Below are positions 19,522 through 28,108 of a DNA stretch of 64,000 bases, piece after piece. A program made the position numbers and the translations under genes. The stretch is from Betaproteobacteria bacterium (GTDB taxonomy: Bacteria; Pseudomonadota; Gammaproteobacteria; Burkholderiales; Casimicrobiaceae). The first letter of the stretch is position 1. Each line of letters begins with the position of its first letter. The DNA lies in assembly GCA_016716425.1 (NCBI GenBank), contig JADJWJ010000010.1, forward strand, positions 62,001-126,000, given 5' to 3'. The notes beneath the pieces are model-generated. The model saw only the letters and a program-made list of their open reading frames with translations. It ran no database searches and was not told where the DNA came from.

Positions 19522-20550
19522 TCAGGCGCCGTCGTTGAGAAAGCACGCCGACCGGTGACCCGGCGCGATCTCCTCGAGCCCGGGCGCCGCCTGCCGGCAG
19601 CGCTCCATGGCGCGCGGGCAGCGCGGATGGAAATGGCAGCCGGACGGCGGGTCGAGCGGCGACGGGATCTCGCCTTTGATCGGTACGAACGTGCGCTTGC
19701 CCGGCGCGACCCTGCCGGCCTCGGCGAGCAGCGCCTGCGTGTACGGATGGTTCGGATGCGCGAAGAGCTCCGCCGACGGCGCGCTCTCGACGACGCGGCC
19801 CAGGTACATGACGACGACGCGGTCGGAGATGAAGCGCACGACGCCGAGATCGTGGCTGATGAAGAGATACGTGAGGTTGAGCGCGGCCCGGAGCTCGATG
19901 AAGAGGTTGAGCACCTGTGCCTGGATCGACACGTCGAGCGCGGCGACCGACTCGTCGCACACGAGGAACTCCGGCTTCACCGCGAGCGCGCGCGCGATGC
20001 CGATCCGCGCGCGCTGGCCGCCGGAGAACTGGTGCGGGTAGCGGCGCATCAGCGTCGGATCGAGCCCCACGCGATTCAGCATCAGTCCCGCGTACTCGGT
20101 CCGCTGCTTCGGCGAGATGATGCGGTGCGCCACCGGCGCTTCGCCGACGATGTCGACGACGCGCATGCGCGGATTCAGCGACGCGTACGGGTCCTGGAAA
20201 ATCATCTGCATCTTGAGCTGCTGGCGCCGCGCGGCGGCGCCGGGCAGCCGCGACAGCGCGACTCCGCGCCAGTAGCGCTCGCCCGCGGACAGCGGCAGCA
20301 GGCCGACGGCGAGGCGGCCCAGCGTCGACTTGCCGCAGCCAGACTCGCCGACGAGCCCGACGACCTCGCCCGGCGCGACGTCGAGGTCGACGCGGTCGAC
20401 GGCGTGAACGACCTCCTCGCGCAGCCCGGCGCCGAGCGCATTGCCGATCCGCGCCGCGACGTCGAGCGCCTTCACGAAGCGCTTCGACACGCCTTTCAGC
20501 TCGACGAGCGCCGAGACGTCCGGTTGCGCGGGCTGAAACGGCGTGTCCAT
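19522..20550 (-). CDS. Peptide ABC transporter ATP-binding protein (DppF/OppF type)
   Basis: Cytoplasmic ATPase of 342 residues. Walker A GESGCGKSTLGR (about residues 69-80), the ABC signature FSGGQRARIGIARAL (about 170-184), Walker B EFLVCDESVAALD, and the C-terminal oligopeptide-transporter extension GEIPSPLDPPSGCHFHPRCP, whose cysteines belong to the extension characteristic of Opp/Dpp ATPases. It starts four bases after the DppD-type gene. Together they form the heterodimeric motor. Confidence 0.93.
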   Translation of the reverse strand: MDTPFQPAQPDVSALVELKGVSKRFVKALDVAARIGNALGAGLREEVVHAVDRVDLDVAPGEVVGLVGESGCGKSTLGRLAVGLLPLSAGERYWRGVALSRLPGAAARRQQLKMQMIFQDPYASLNPRMRVVDIVGEAPVAHRIISPKQRTEYAGLMLNRVGLDPTLMRRYPHQFSGGQRARIGIARALAVKPEFLVCDESVAALDVSIQAQVLNLFIELRAALNLTYLFISHDLGVVRFISDRVVVMYLGRVVESAPSAELFAHPNHPYTQALLAEAGRVAPGKRTFVPIKGEIPSPLDPPSGCHFHPRCPRAMERCRQAAPGLEEIAPGHRSACFLNDGA

Positions 20551-20554
20551 CAGG

Positions 20555-21532
20555 TCAGAACAGCGTGATCAGCGGATGGAAGCAGCGGACCTGCTGCCCG
20601 GGGCCGCCGGCCGCCCGCATTCCGGGCGAGGCATCGCATGCCGCCGTCGCGTACCCGCAGCGTTCGCGGAACGGACATCCCTCGGGCAGCTCGAGCAGCG
20701 ACGGCGTCATGCCCGGGATCTGCCGCAGCCTCTGCCCGCGCTCGTTGTTGGCGGGCACCGAGTCGAGCAGCCCCTGCGTGTACGGGTGCGCAGGCCGCCC
20801 CAGCACGTCCTCGCAGCCGCCCTCCTCGACGATGCGGCCCGCGTACATCACGCACACGCGGTCGGCGAGGCCCGCGATCACCGACAGGTCGTGCGTGATC
20901 CAGATGAGCGCCGCGCCGGTTTCGCGCGTCAGCTTCTGCATCTCGTACAGGATCTGGCCCTGGATCGTCACGTCGAGCGCCGTCGTCGGCTCGTCGGCGA
21001 TGATGAGATCGGGGCTGTTGAGCAGCGCGATCGCGATCGCCACGCGCTGCCGCATCCCGCCGGAGAACTGGTGCGGGTACGCGTCGAGCCGCTCGTCCGG
21101 CGACGGGATGCCGACCTTCACCAGCGCCTCGCGCGCCCGGGCCCGCGCGGAGGCGCGGCTGACCCGGTCGTGCGCGAGGATCGCCTCGATCATCTGCACG
21201 TCGATCCGCAGGACCGGGTTGAGCGTCATCATCGGGTCCTGGAAGATCATCGCCATGCGGTTGCCGCGCATCTGCCGCAGTTCCTCGGCCGACAGCGCGC
21301 GCAGATCGATGCCGTCGAGGACGAGCCGCCCGGCGACGATGCGCCCGGGCGGGTCGACGAGGCCCATCAGCGAGTAGCCGGTCATCGACTTGCCGGACCC
21401 GGACTCGCCGACGAGCCCCAGCACCTCGCCGCGCCCCACGGCGAACGACACGTCGTCGACGGCCTTGACCACGCCGGCCTTGGTGAAGAAATGGGTCCGG
21501 AGGCCTTCGACGGTGAGGACGGGCGCGGCCAT
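20555..21532 (-). CDS. Peptide ABC transporter ATP-binding protein (DppD/OppD type)
   Basis: Second ATPase of the peptide importer (325 residues). Walker A GLVGESGSGKSMTGYSLMGL, signature FSGGMRQRVAIAIAL, Walker B LIIADEPTTALD, and the C-terminal CPFRERCGYATAAC segment of the Opp/Dpp class are all present. It starts three bases after the permease gene and is tightly linked to the DppF-type gene. Confidence 0.93.
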   Translation of the reverse strand: MAAPVLTVEGLRTHFFTKAGVVKAVDDVSFAVGRGEVLGLVGESGSGKSMTGYSLMGLVDPPGRIVAGRLVLDGIDLRALSAEELRQMRGNRMAMIFQDPMMTLNPVLRIDVQMIEAILAHDRVSRASARARAREALVKVGIPSPDERLDAYPHQFSGGMRQRVAIAIALLNSPDLIIADEPTTALDVTIQGQILYEMQKLTRETGAALIWITHDLSVIAGLADRVCVMYAGRIVEEGGCEDVLGRPAHPYTQGLLDSVPANNERGQRLRQIPGMTPSLLELPEGCPFRERCGYATAACDASPGMRAAGGPGQQVRCFHPLITLF

Positions 21533-21535
21533 CGG

Positions 21536-22453
21536 CTACCGCGAGAGCCGCGGATTGAGGACGTCGCGCAGCTGGTCGGCGACCAGGTTGATGCTGACGA
21601 TCGTGGCGAGGAGCGCGACGCCCGGGAAGAAGCTGATCCAGTACTTGCCGGACAGCAGATACTGGTACCCGTTGGCGATCAGCAGCCCCAGCGAGGGCTC
21701 GGTGATCGGCAGGCCGAGTCCCAGGAACGACAGTGTGGCCTCGAGTGCGATCGCGGCCGCAACCTGCACCGTCGCGACGACGATCATCGGTGGCAGGCAG
21801 TTCGGCAGCAGGTGCCGGAACACGATGCGCGCCGGCGACAGCGCGAGGCAGCGCGCAGCCTCCATGTACTCCTTGCGCTTCTCGACCAGCGCGGCGCTGC
21901 GCACCGTGCGCGCGTAGTACGCCCACTGGATCGTCACGAGCGCGGCGATCACCTTGCCGGTGCCCTGGCCCAGCACCGCGATCAGGATGAGCGCGATCAG
22001 GATCGCCGGGAACGACAGCTGGATGTCGACGATGCGCATGATCAGCGTCTCGATCCGGCCGCCGAGGTAGGCGGCGGTCAGCCCCATCGTCAGGCCGACC
22101 AGCAGCGCGAGCACGGTGCTCGCCGCGCCGACCATCAGCGAGATCCGCAGTCCGTAGAAGATCGCCGACAGCATGTCGCGTCCCTGGTCGTCGGTGCCGA
22201 GCCAGAACGTGCCGCCGTTCGGCGACTTCGACCCCGGCGGCAGCTTGCTGTCCATCACGTCGAGCTGCGCCAGGTCGTAGGGATTCTGCGGCGAGATGAG
22301 CGGCGCGAAAACCGCCGCCGCCACGATGAGCGCGAGCAGGACCAGGCCGAACACCGCGACCGGGTTGGCGACAAAGTCGCTCGCGATCCGCGCGAACGGG
22401 CTCTGCGCCGCGCGCGCGGCCGGCTCCGGGACGGCGGGAACGACGGTGCTCAC
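21536..22453 (-). CDS. Peptide ABC transporter permease (DppC/OppC type)
   Basis: Inner-membrane permease of 305 residues, about six helices. The N-terminal cytoplasmic segment is followed by the helix PVAVFGLVLLALIVAAAVFA, and the Dpp/OppC-specific periplasmic loop FWLGTDDQGRDMLSAIFYGL (about 80-99) is present. The EAA loop EAARCLALSPARIVFRHLLP (about 199-218) contacts the ATPases. Between it and the upstream permease gene lies a tandem family C repeat, an unusual interruption of an ABC operon. Confidence 0.92.
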   Translation of the reverse strand: MSTVVPAVPEPAARAAQSPFARIASDFVANPVAVFGLVLLALIVAAAVFAPLISPQNPYDLAQLDVMDSKLPPGSKSPNGGTFWLGTDDQGRDMLSAIFYGLRISLMVGAASTVLALLVGLTMGLTAAYLGGRIETLIMRIVDIQLSFPAILIALILIAVLGQGTGKVIAALVTIQWAYYARTVRSAALVEKRKEYMEAARCLALSPARIVFRHLLPNCLPPMIVVATVQVAAAIALEATLSFLGLGLPITEPSLGLLIANGYQYLLSGKYWISFFPGVALLATIVSINLVADQLRDVLNPRLSR

Positions 22454-22476
22454 CGGTGCGCTTCCCCGTCCATGTC

Positions 22477-22637
22477 AGTCGCGATGGGCCGTCCCGAGCG
22501 ACTGACCTGCCCCCTTGGGGGGCAGCGAGCGCAGCGAGCGTGGGGGCCGTTTCATCTCAGTCGCGATGGGCCGTCCCGAGCGACTGACCTGCCCCCTTGG
22601 GGGGCAGCGAGCGCAGCGAGCGTGGGGGCGGTTCATC
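22477..22637. repeat. Tandem pair of family C repeats between the two permease genes
   Basis: An 82-base unit starts CAGTCGCGATGGGCCGTCCC and contains GCCCCCTTGGGGGGCAGCGA GCGCAGCGAGCGTGGGGG. It occurs at 22477-22558 and is followed head to tail by a near-identical second copy to about 22637. The unit contains GGTCAGTCGC-type ends that are inverted internally (CAGTCGCG / CGAGCGACTG). The same unit, inverted, appears at 44107-44418. Confidence 0.9.
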
Positions 22638-23618
22638 CTAGCCCTTCGCCTCGGCGAGCCGCACGCGCGGGTCGAGCGCCGAGTACAGGACGTCGACGAC
22701 GAGGTTGATCACGATGAACAGCGTGACGATGACCAGCAGATAGGCGACGATCACCGGGCGGTCGAGCAGGTTGATCGAGTCGATCAGCAGCTTGCCCATG
22801 CCCGGCCAGGCGAACACGCTCTCGGTGACGATCGCGAACGCGATCACGCTGCCGAACTCGAGCCCGATCACCGTCACGATCGGGATCATGATGTTGCGCA
22901 GGACGTGAACGCCGATCACGCGGGCGTTGGAGAGTCCCTTCGCGCGCGCGAACTTCACGTAGTCCTGCAGCAGCGACTCGCGGGTGCCGGCGCGCGTCAG
23001 CCGGATCAGCAGCGCGAGCTTGAAGAGCGCGAGGTTGGTGGCCGGCAGCACGAGGTGCGACAGGCCTTCCCACGAGAGGAACGACACGGGTACGAGGCCG
23101 AACAGCAGCATGGTCGGGCCGCGGCCGTTGGACGGCAGCCAGCCCAGCATGACCGAGAACACCATGATCAGCATCAGGCCGACCCAGAACGTGGGCAACG
23201 AGAAGCCGAGGATCGAGCCCGCCATGATCGTGCGGCCCGCGACGCCATTCGGCTTCAGCCCCGCCCACAGCCCGAGCGGGATGCCGAGCACGACGGCGAT
23301 CAGCATCGCGGCAATCGCGAGTTCCATCGTCGCAGGCATGCGCGTGAGGATGAGGCCGAGCGCCGGCGTGGCGTGCACGAACGAGCGTCCGAGGTCGCCG
23401 GTGAGCGCGCCCTTGAGGAACACCAGGTACTGCTCCCACAGCGGCTTGTCGAGGCCCAGCGCGGCGATGGCCCGCTCGCGGTCGATCTGGTCCGCCTGCG
23501 GGTTGATCAGGATGTCGATCGGGTTGCCGATCGCGTACACGCCGACGAACACCAGCAGCGACATCACGAAGAGCACGACGACGCTCTGCATGCTGCGGCG
23601 GATGACGTAGACAAGCAC
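22638..23618 (-). CDS. Peptide ABC transporter permease (DppB/OppB type)
   Basis: Inner-membrane permease of 326 residues with about six helices. The N-terminal MLVYVIRRSMQSVVVLFVMS and the following VFVGVYAIGNPIDILINPQA loop are typical of DppB, as is the EAA-type block FARAKGLSNARVIGVHVLRN (about residues 213-232). It follows the binding-protein gene after a family D palindromic element and precedes the DppC-type gene after the tandem family C repeat. Confidence 0.93.
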   Translation of the reverse strand: MLVYVIRRSMQSVVVLFVMSLLVFVGVYAIGNPIDILINPQADQIDRERAIAALGLDKPLWEQYLVFLKGALTGDLGRSFVHATPALGLILTRMPATMELAIAAMLIAVVLGIPLGLWAGLKPNGVAGRTIMAGSILGFSLPTFWVGLMLIMVFSVMLGWLPSNGRGPTMLLFGLVPVSFLSWEGLSHLVLPATNLALFKLALLIRLTRAGTRESLLQDYVKFARAKGLSNARVIGVHVLRNIMIPIVTVIGLEFGSVIAFAIVTESVFAWPGMGKLLIDSINLLDRPVIVAYLLVIVTLFIVINLVVDVLYSALDPRVRLAEAKG

Positions 23619-23621
23619 AGG

Positions 23622-23842
23622 AATCAGAGGTCAGGATTCAGGGATCAGGGGCGCTGGCGTCGCCGGTGGCGGCGCATCGAGCGCCGGGGTGCCATTGTGG
23701 TGCGCAAGGGAAACGGCGGCAAGCCGGGCAGCCTGCCGGTGGGCGGGGCTCAGGGAAACGCGGAGGCCGCAGCGGCGCCCGATGCGCCGCCACCGGATAC
23801 GCCGCCGCTTCCGATCCCCGATCCCTGATGCCCGATCCCTGG
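23622..23842. repeat. Family D palindromic (MITE-like) element between binding protein and permease genes
   Basis: The outer arms consist of TCAGGGATCAGGGG-type sequence on the left (23622-23650) and CCGATCCCTGATGCCCGATC CCTGG-type sequence on the right (about 23816-23840). The inner arms are 23663-23685 and 23774-23796, 22 of 23 positions complementary. The left inner arm is an exact inverted copy of 13960-13982 in the other family D element. Total length is about 220 bases with no convincing gene. Confidence 0.75.
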
Positions 23843-25444
23843 CTACTGCCGTACCGGCCGGAACTGGAACGCCAGCGTGTACTCGTCGGTGCGCGGCGTG
23901 TACGCGACGTTCTTCTTCGTCGCCCACATCGTGAACTGGAAGTGGATCGGCATGATCCCGAGGTCGGCCATCGCGAGCTCGGTCGCGCGCTGCAGCATGA
24001 TCATCCGGTTCTCGTCGTTGACCTGCTGCAGCGCCTGCTCGATCAGGTAGTCGACCCTGGTGTTCGAGTAGCGGCCCCAGTTGACGGCGCCCAGGCCCTT
24101 GTCGCGGTTGAACGTCGCGAGCAGCGAGCGCAGCGGCGAGCTCGCCTCGCCGGTCGACGCGCCCCAGCCAACCATGTGGAAGCTGAACTCCTGCTTCGAC
24201 GCGCGGCCGGAATACGGACCCATCGGGGCCGTCTCGACCTTGGCCGTGATGCCGACGCGCGCCAGCATCTGCGCGACCGCCTGCACGATCTTCTCGTCGT
24301 TGACGTAACGGCCGGCGGGGCCGTGGATCGTGAGGTTGAACCCGTTCGGGTAGCCCGCCTCCGCCAGCAGCTTCTTCGCGCCTTCCGGATCGTAGGCCTC
24401 GGCCTTGAGCGCCGGGTTGTGGCCGAAGAGCTTCTCCGACACGAGCTGACCCGACGGGATCGCCTGGCCCTCCATCACGCGCTCGGCGATCGCCGGCCGG
24501 TTGATCGCCTTGGAGATCGCGCGGCGGACGCGCACGTCGGTGAGCGGGTTCTTCTCGAGCGGCTTGCCGTCCTTGCCCGTGACGAACGGACTCGAACGGT
24601 CGAGATGGTCGAAGTTGAAGTAGATGACCCGGTGCGAAATTTTCGACGTCAGCGTGAACTTGGGGTCGCTCTTCAATCGGGCGAGATCGGCCGTCGGCGG
24701 CTGTTCGATCGCGTCGACGTCGCCGGACAGCAGCGCCGCCATCCGCGCCGGCTCGTTCTTGATGATCCTGAACGTGACCCTCGCGAACGGCGGCTTCTCG
24801 CCCCAGTAGGCGTCGTTGCGGACGATCTCGACGCGGTCGCCGTTGACGTATCGGACGAACTTGTAGCGGCCGCTGCCGACCGCCGCCTTGCCCGAATTGA
24901 AGTCCTCGGTGGGCGCGCCGGTGGCGACCTTCTTCGACACGATGTAGATCGTCGACATGTCGTTGGGCATCAGCGGATGCGGCGCGGCAGTCCGGAAGCG
25001 GATCGTGTACGGGTCGACGATGTCGATGCCGACGATCGCCTTCGTGTACGCCGAGAACGGCCCGGGGCTGTTTGGCACCGTGGGCACCCGGTTGATCGAG
25101 AACGCGACGTCCTCGGCGGTGAGTTCGCTGCCGTCGTGGAACTTCACGCCGCGGCGCAGCTTGAACTCCCACGTCCGGTCGTCGAGCGTCTTCCACGACG
25201 TCGCCACACCCGGGATCATCCGCGAGTCGGCATCCATCTGCACGAGCTTGTCGAAGATGTGCTCGGCGATGTTGTTGTTCGGGAACAGGTTGAAGAAGTG
25301 CGGGTCGATCGACGTGACGTCGGCGGCCACCGCGATCTTCAGTTCCTGCGCGCTTGCAGGCGCGGTGAGCGCGACGCCGAGCGCTACGGACGCTGCAATG
25401 GCGATCGCGGCGGCAAGCCGGCGCGGGACGGGAACTGGACGCAT
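23843..25444 (-). CDS. Peptide ABC transporter substrate-binding protein (SBP family 5)
   Basis: Periplasmic receptor of 533 residues with a signal peptide (LAAAIAIAASVALGVALTAP, cleavage near ASA-QE). The mature protein begins ELKIAVAADVTSIDPHFFNL, the usual start of Dpp/Opp-type receptors. The WEFKLRRGVKFHDGSELTAE DVAFSINR block (about residues 85-112) is the family 5 signature. The ATG at 25444 was chosen because it places the charged n-region correctly, with AAAGG upstream. It is the first gene of a five-gene importer operon ending in an N-formylglutamate amidohydrolase. Confidence 0.93.
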   Translation of the reverse strand: MRPVPVPRRLAAAIAIAASVALGVALTAPASAQELKIAVAADVTSIDPHFFNLFPNNNIAEHIFDKLVQMDADSRMIPGVATSWKTLDDRTWEFKLRRGVKFHDGSELTAEDVAFSINRVPTVPNSPGPFSAYTKAIVGIDIVDPYTIRFRTAAPHPLMPNDMSTIYIVSKKVATGAPTEDFNSGKAAVGSGRYKFVRYVNGDRVEIVRNDAYWGEKPPFARVTFRIIKNEPARMAALLSGDVDAIEQPPTADLARLKSDPKFTLTSKISHRVIYFNFDHLDRSSPFVTGKDGKPLEKNPLTDVRVRRAISKAINRPAIAERVMEGQAIPSGQLVSEKLFGHNPALKAEAYDPEGAKKLLAEAGYPNGFNLTIHGPAGRYVNDEKIVQAVAQMLARVGITAKVETAPMGPYSGRASKQEFSFHMVGWGASTGEASSPLRSLLATFNRDKGLGAVNWGRYSNTRVDYLIEQALQQVNDENRMIMLQRATELAMADLGIMPIHFQFTMWATKKNVAYTPRTDEYTLAFQFRPVRQ

Positions 25445-25600
25445 GCGGGACCTTTGACTGAAGGTAGGATCGGGGTGGCGGCGTCCGCAAGCCGGACGGC
25501 CAGGCACGGCGCGAATCTAGCGCAGTCGCCCGGGTGCGTCAAAGCACGCACGCGGCGCACTTCATCGGCGCGCGCAGGTGCGCAACGGGTGCGCCGGCGG

Positions 25601-26185
25601 CTACCCCTTCTCGAGCCGGTCGCTCGCCGCGGGGTCGCAGCGCGGCGCGTGGTTGCGCAGAAACGCCTCGAGCGACGCCTGAAGCGCCTCGTCGGCCGCG
25701 GCGTCGCGCTGCGCGAGCGCGCGCGCCTCGCTCTCCGGCAGCGCCCGGCCCGACTCCGCGAACGCCCGCGCCCCGACGAGCGATCCCTTTTCGTAGCGGT
25801 ACTCGGCGCGCAGGCGGCCGTCCGGATACCACGACCGCTTGACCCCGGACAGGCGCCCGCGGGAGTAGGTCGCCTCCAGCTTCGGTCGCGCGTCGCCCGC
25901 GCGCCCCGCCGGCGGGTACCACAGCGCCACCGTGCCGGACAACGCGTCGTCGTCGTACGGCAGCAGCGCAATGCGCGCGCCGCTTTCCGACCAGAACAGG
26001 AAGCTGCCGGTGCGGCGGCCCTTGGCGAACGCCCCGACCACGCGCATCGTACCGCCGGGGCCCTTGACCTCGTAGGCGCCGTGCGGCTGCCCGTCGCGGC
26101 ACCCCCCGTCGACGGTCAGGTCCTGCGCGGACGCGGCGGTTGCGGCCGCGGCCAGCGCGAAGCACGCGACGGCGCCGCGCCTCAT
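25601..26185 (-). CDS. Exported MORN-repeat-like protein coupled to livM
   Basis: A 194-residue protein with a signal peptide (RRGAVACFALAAAATAASA, cleaved before QD). The mature part contains three or four MORN-like turns, recognisable as DGQPHGAYEVKGPGG, FAKGRRTGSFLFWSESG, YSRGRLSGVKRSWYPDGRLR and YEKGSLVGARAF, giving a ladder of short beta hairpins. The C-terminal 45 residues are charged and probably helical. Its ATG overlaps the livM stop (ATGA), so it is translated from the transporter mRNA. No enzymatic motif was seen; it may be a periplasmic or surface accessory protein. Confidence 0.75.
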   Translation of the reverse strand: MRRGAVACFALAAAATAASAQDLTVDGGCRDGQPHGAYEVKGPGGTMRVVGAFAKGRRTGSFLFWSESGARIALLPYDDDALSGTVALWYPPAGRAGDARPKLEATYSRGRLSGVKRSWYPDGRLRAEYRYEKGSLVGARAFAESGRALPESEARALAQRDAAADEALQASLEAFLRNHAPRCDPAASDRLEKG

Positions 26186-27150
26186 CCTTTGCGCCGCGCC
26201 CACCAGGCGGCGAGCTCGCCGACGATGCCGCGGCGGAAGGCGAGCACGCAGACAACGAAGATGGCGCCGGTGATCACGGTCACCCACTGCCCGAAGCCGG
26301 CGAGGTAGTTCTCGAGGCCGATGATCGCGAACGCCCCGACCACGGGGCCGAAGATCGTCCCCATGCCCCCCAGCAGCGTCATCAGCACGACCTCGCCCGA
26401 CATCGTCCAGTGCACGTCGGTCAGCGACGCCAGCTGGAACACGAGCGCCTTGACCGCGCCGGCGAGGCCGGACAAGGACGCCGAGATGATGAACGCCAGC
26501 AGCTTGTACCGCTCCGCGTCGTAACCCAGCGAGATCGCGCGCGGCTCGTTTTCGCGGATCGCCTTCAACACCTGCCCGAACGGCGAGTGCACGATCCGGT
26601 AGATGAACAGGAAGGCCGCCACGAAGATCGCGAGCACCACGTAGTACATGACGAGCGTGTGCGACAGGTCGAGCACGCCGAACAGCCGGCCGCGCGGCAC
26701 CGCCTGGATGCCGTCCTCGCCGTGCGTGAACGGCGCCTGCAGATAGAAGAAGAACATCATCTGCGCGAGCGCCAGCGTGATCATCGCGAAATAGATGCCC
26801 TGCCGCCGGATCGCCAGCGCGCCCGCGACCACGCCCAGCAGCGTCGCCGCGACGGTGCCGGCGAGGATCGCGGCCTCGGGCGGCCAGCCCCACTCCTTCG
26901 CCGCGTGCGCGCAGACGTAGCCGGCCGTGCCGAGGAACATCGCGTGCCCGAACGACAGCAGGCCGCCGAATCCGATCAGCAGGTTGAACGCGCAGGCGAA
27001 GAGCGCAAAGCACAGCGCCTTCATCAGGAACACCGGGTACACGCCGAGGAACGGCGCGACGGCGAGCAGCGCCGTCATCACCGCGGTCGCGGCCAGCACG
27101 CCGCCGCGGCGTGCCGCCGGCGCTGCCGCGGCGGAACTGCCGCCGGCCAC
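26182..27150 (-). CDS. livM: Branched-chain amino acid-type ABC transporter permease LivM
   Basis: Inner-membrane permease (322 residues, eight to ten helices). Typical LivM features are LIGFGGLLSFGHAMFLGTAG (about residues 59-78), the EAA-like segment VLKAIRENEPRAISLGYDAE (about 185-204) and GGMGTIFGPVVGAFAIIGLE near the C-terminus. It starts one base after the livH stop and partners with LivH in the importer membrane domain. Confidence 0.93.
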   Translation of the reverse strand: MAGGSSAAAAPAARRGGVLAATAVMTALLAVAPFLGVYPVFLMKALCFALFACAFNLLIGFGGLLSFGHAMFLGTAGYVCAHAAKEWGWPPEAAILAGTVAATLLGVVAGALAIRRQGIYFAMITLALAQMMFFFYLQAPFTHGEDGIQAVPRGRLFGVLDLSHTLVMYYVVLAIFVAAFLFIYRIVHSPFGQVLKAIRENEPRAISLGYDAERYKLLAFIISASLSGLAGAVKALVFQLASLTDVHWTMSGEVVLMTLLGGMGTIFGPVVGAFAIIGLENYLAGFGQWVTVITGAIFVVCVLAFRRGIVGELAAWWARRKG

Positions 27151-27151
27151 G

Positions 27152-28036
27152 CTAGCGCTCCTTCCCGAACAGGCCGGCCGGCTTCACGAGCAGCACCAGC
27201 ACCATGATGACGAAGATGACGGTGTTGGACGCCTCCGGATAGAACACCTTGGTCAGGCCCTCGACGACGCCGAGCCCGAACCCGGTCAGGATCGCGCCCA
27301 GGATCGAGCCCATGCCACCGATGACGACGACCGCGAACACGACGATGATGAGGTTCGCACCCATCTGCGGATTGACGGAGTAGATCGGCGCCGCCATGAC
27401 GCCGGCGAGCGCGGCCAGCCCGACGCCGGCGCCGTACGTCAGCGTGATCATCCGCGGTACGTTGACGCCGAACGCCTGCACCAGCGCCGGATTCTCGGTC
27501 GCGGCGCGCAGGTACGAGCCGAGCTTCGTGCGCTCGATCACGAACCACGTGCCGAAGCAGACGAGCAGCGACGCGACGATCACCCACGCGCGATACTTGG
27601 GCAGGAACATGAAGCCCAGGTTGAACGCGCCGGCGAACTCCTCCGGCAGGCGGTACGGCTGCCCGGAGCTGCCGTAATAGTTGGTGAACACGCCCTGGAT
27701 GATCAGCGCGAGCCCGAAGGTCAGCAGCAGGCCGTAGAGGTGGTCGAGCTGGTAGAGTCGGGACAGCATCGTCCGCTCGATCACCACCCCGGTCGCGCCG
27801 ACGATGACCGGCGCGAGCAGCAGCGACCACCAGTAGCCGATGCCGGCGCGCTCGAGCAGGAACCACGCGCAGAACGCGCCCATCATGTACTGCGCGCCGT
27901 GCGTGAAGTTGATGATGTTCAGCAGGCCGAAGATCACCGCCAGGCCGAGGCTCATCATCGCGTAGAACGCGCCGTTGATGAGCCCGATCAGCAGTTGCCC
28001 GAAGAGGGCCTGCGTCGGGATGCCGAGCACGTCCAT
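27152..28036 (-). CDS. livH: Branched-chain amino acid-type ABC transporter permease LivH
   Basis: Inner-membrane permease (294 residues). The motif INGAFYAMMSLGLAVIFGLL NIINFTHGAQYMMGA (about residues 20-54) is diagnostic of LivH, and the EAA-type segment YLRAATENPALVQAFGVNVP (about 165-184) follows. It lies downstream of the receptor gene after a strong intercistronic hairpin and is followed almost immediately by livM. Confidence 0.93.
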   Translation of the reverse strand: MDVLGIPTQALFGQLLIGLINGAFYAMMSLGLAVIFGLLNIINFTHGAQYMMGAFCAWFLLERAGIGYWWSLLLAPVIVGATGVVIERTMLSRLYQLDHLYGLLLTFGLALIIQGVFTNYYGSSGQPYRLPEEFAGAFNLGFMFLPKYRAWVIVASLLVCFGTWFVIERTKLGSYLRAATENPALVQAFGVNVPRMITLTYGAGVGLAALAGVMAAPIYSVNPQMGANLIIVVFAVVVIGGMGSILGAILTGFGLGVVEGLTKVFYPEASNTVIFVIMVLVLLVKPAGLFGKER

Positions 28037-28059
28037 GCACAGAGTCGGCGCCGCCCGGC

Positions 28060-28084
28060 GCCCTCGTCCCGGCGGGACGAGGGC
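28060..28084 (-). promoter_or_regulatory. Intercistronic hairpin between the receptor gene and livH
   Basis: GCCCTCGTCCC (28060-28070) and GGGACGAGGGC (28074-28084) form a perfect 11-bp stem with a three-base loop. No U-tract follows on the minus strand. The position, between a periplasmic receptor and its permease, suits mRNA stabilisation or partial termination to keep receptor expression high. Confidence 0.6.
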
Positions 28085-28108
28085 CTGCGGGCAAGCGCCG
28101 GTTCCTGG

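Noticed and set aside
22477..22637. Direct repeats as a possible CRISPR array
   Set aside because: Only two adjacent 82-bp copies without unique spacers; the same unit occurs inverted elsewhere as an intergenic repeat.
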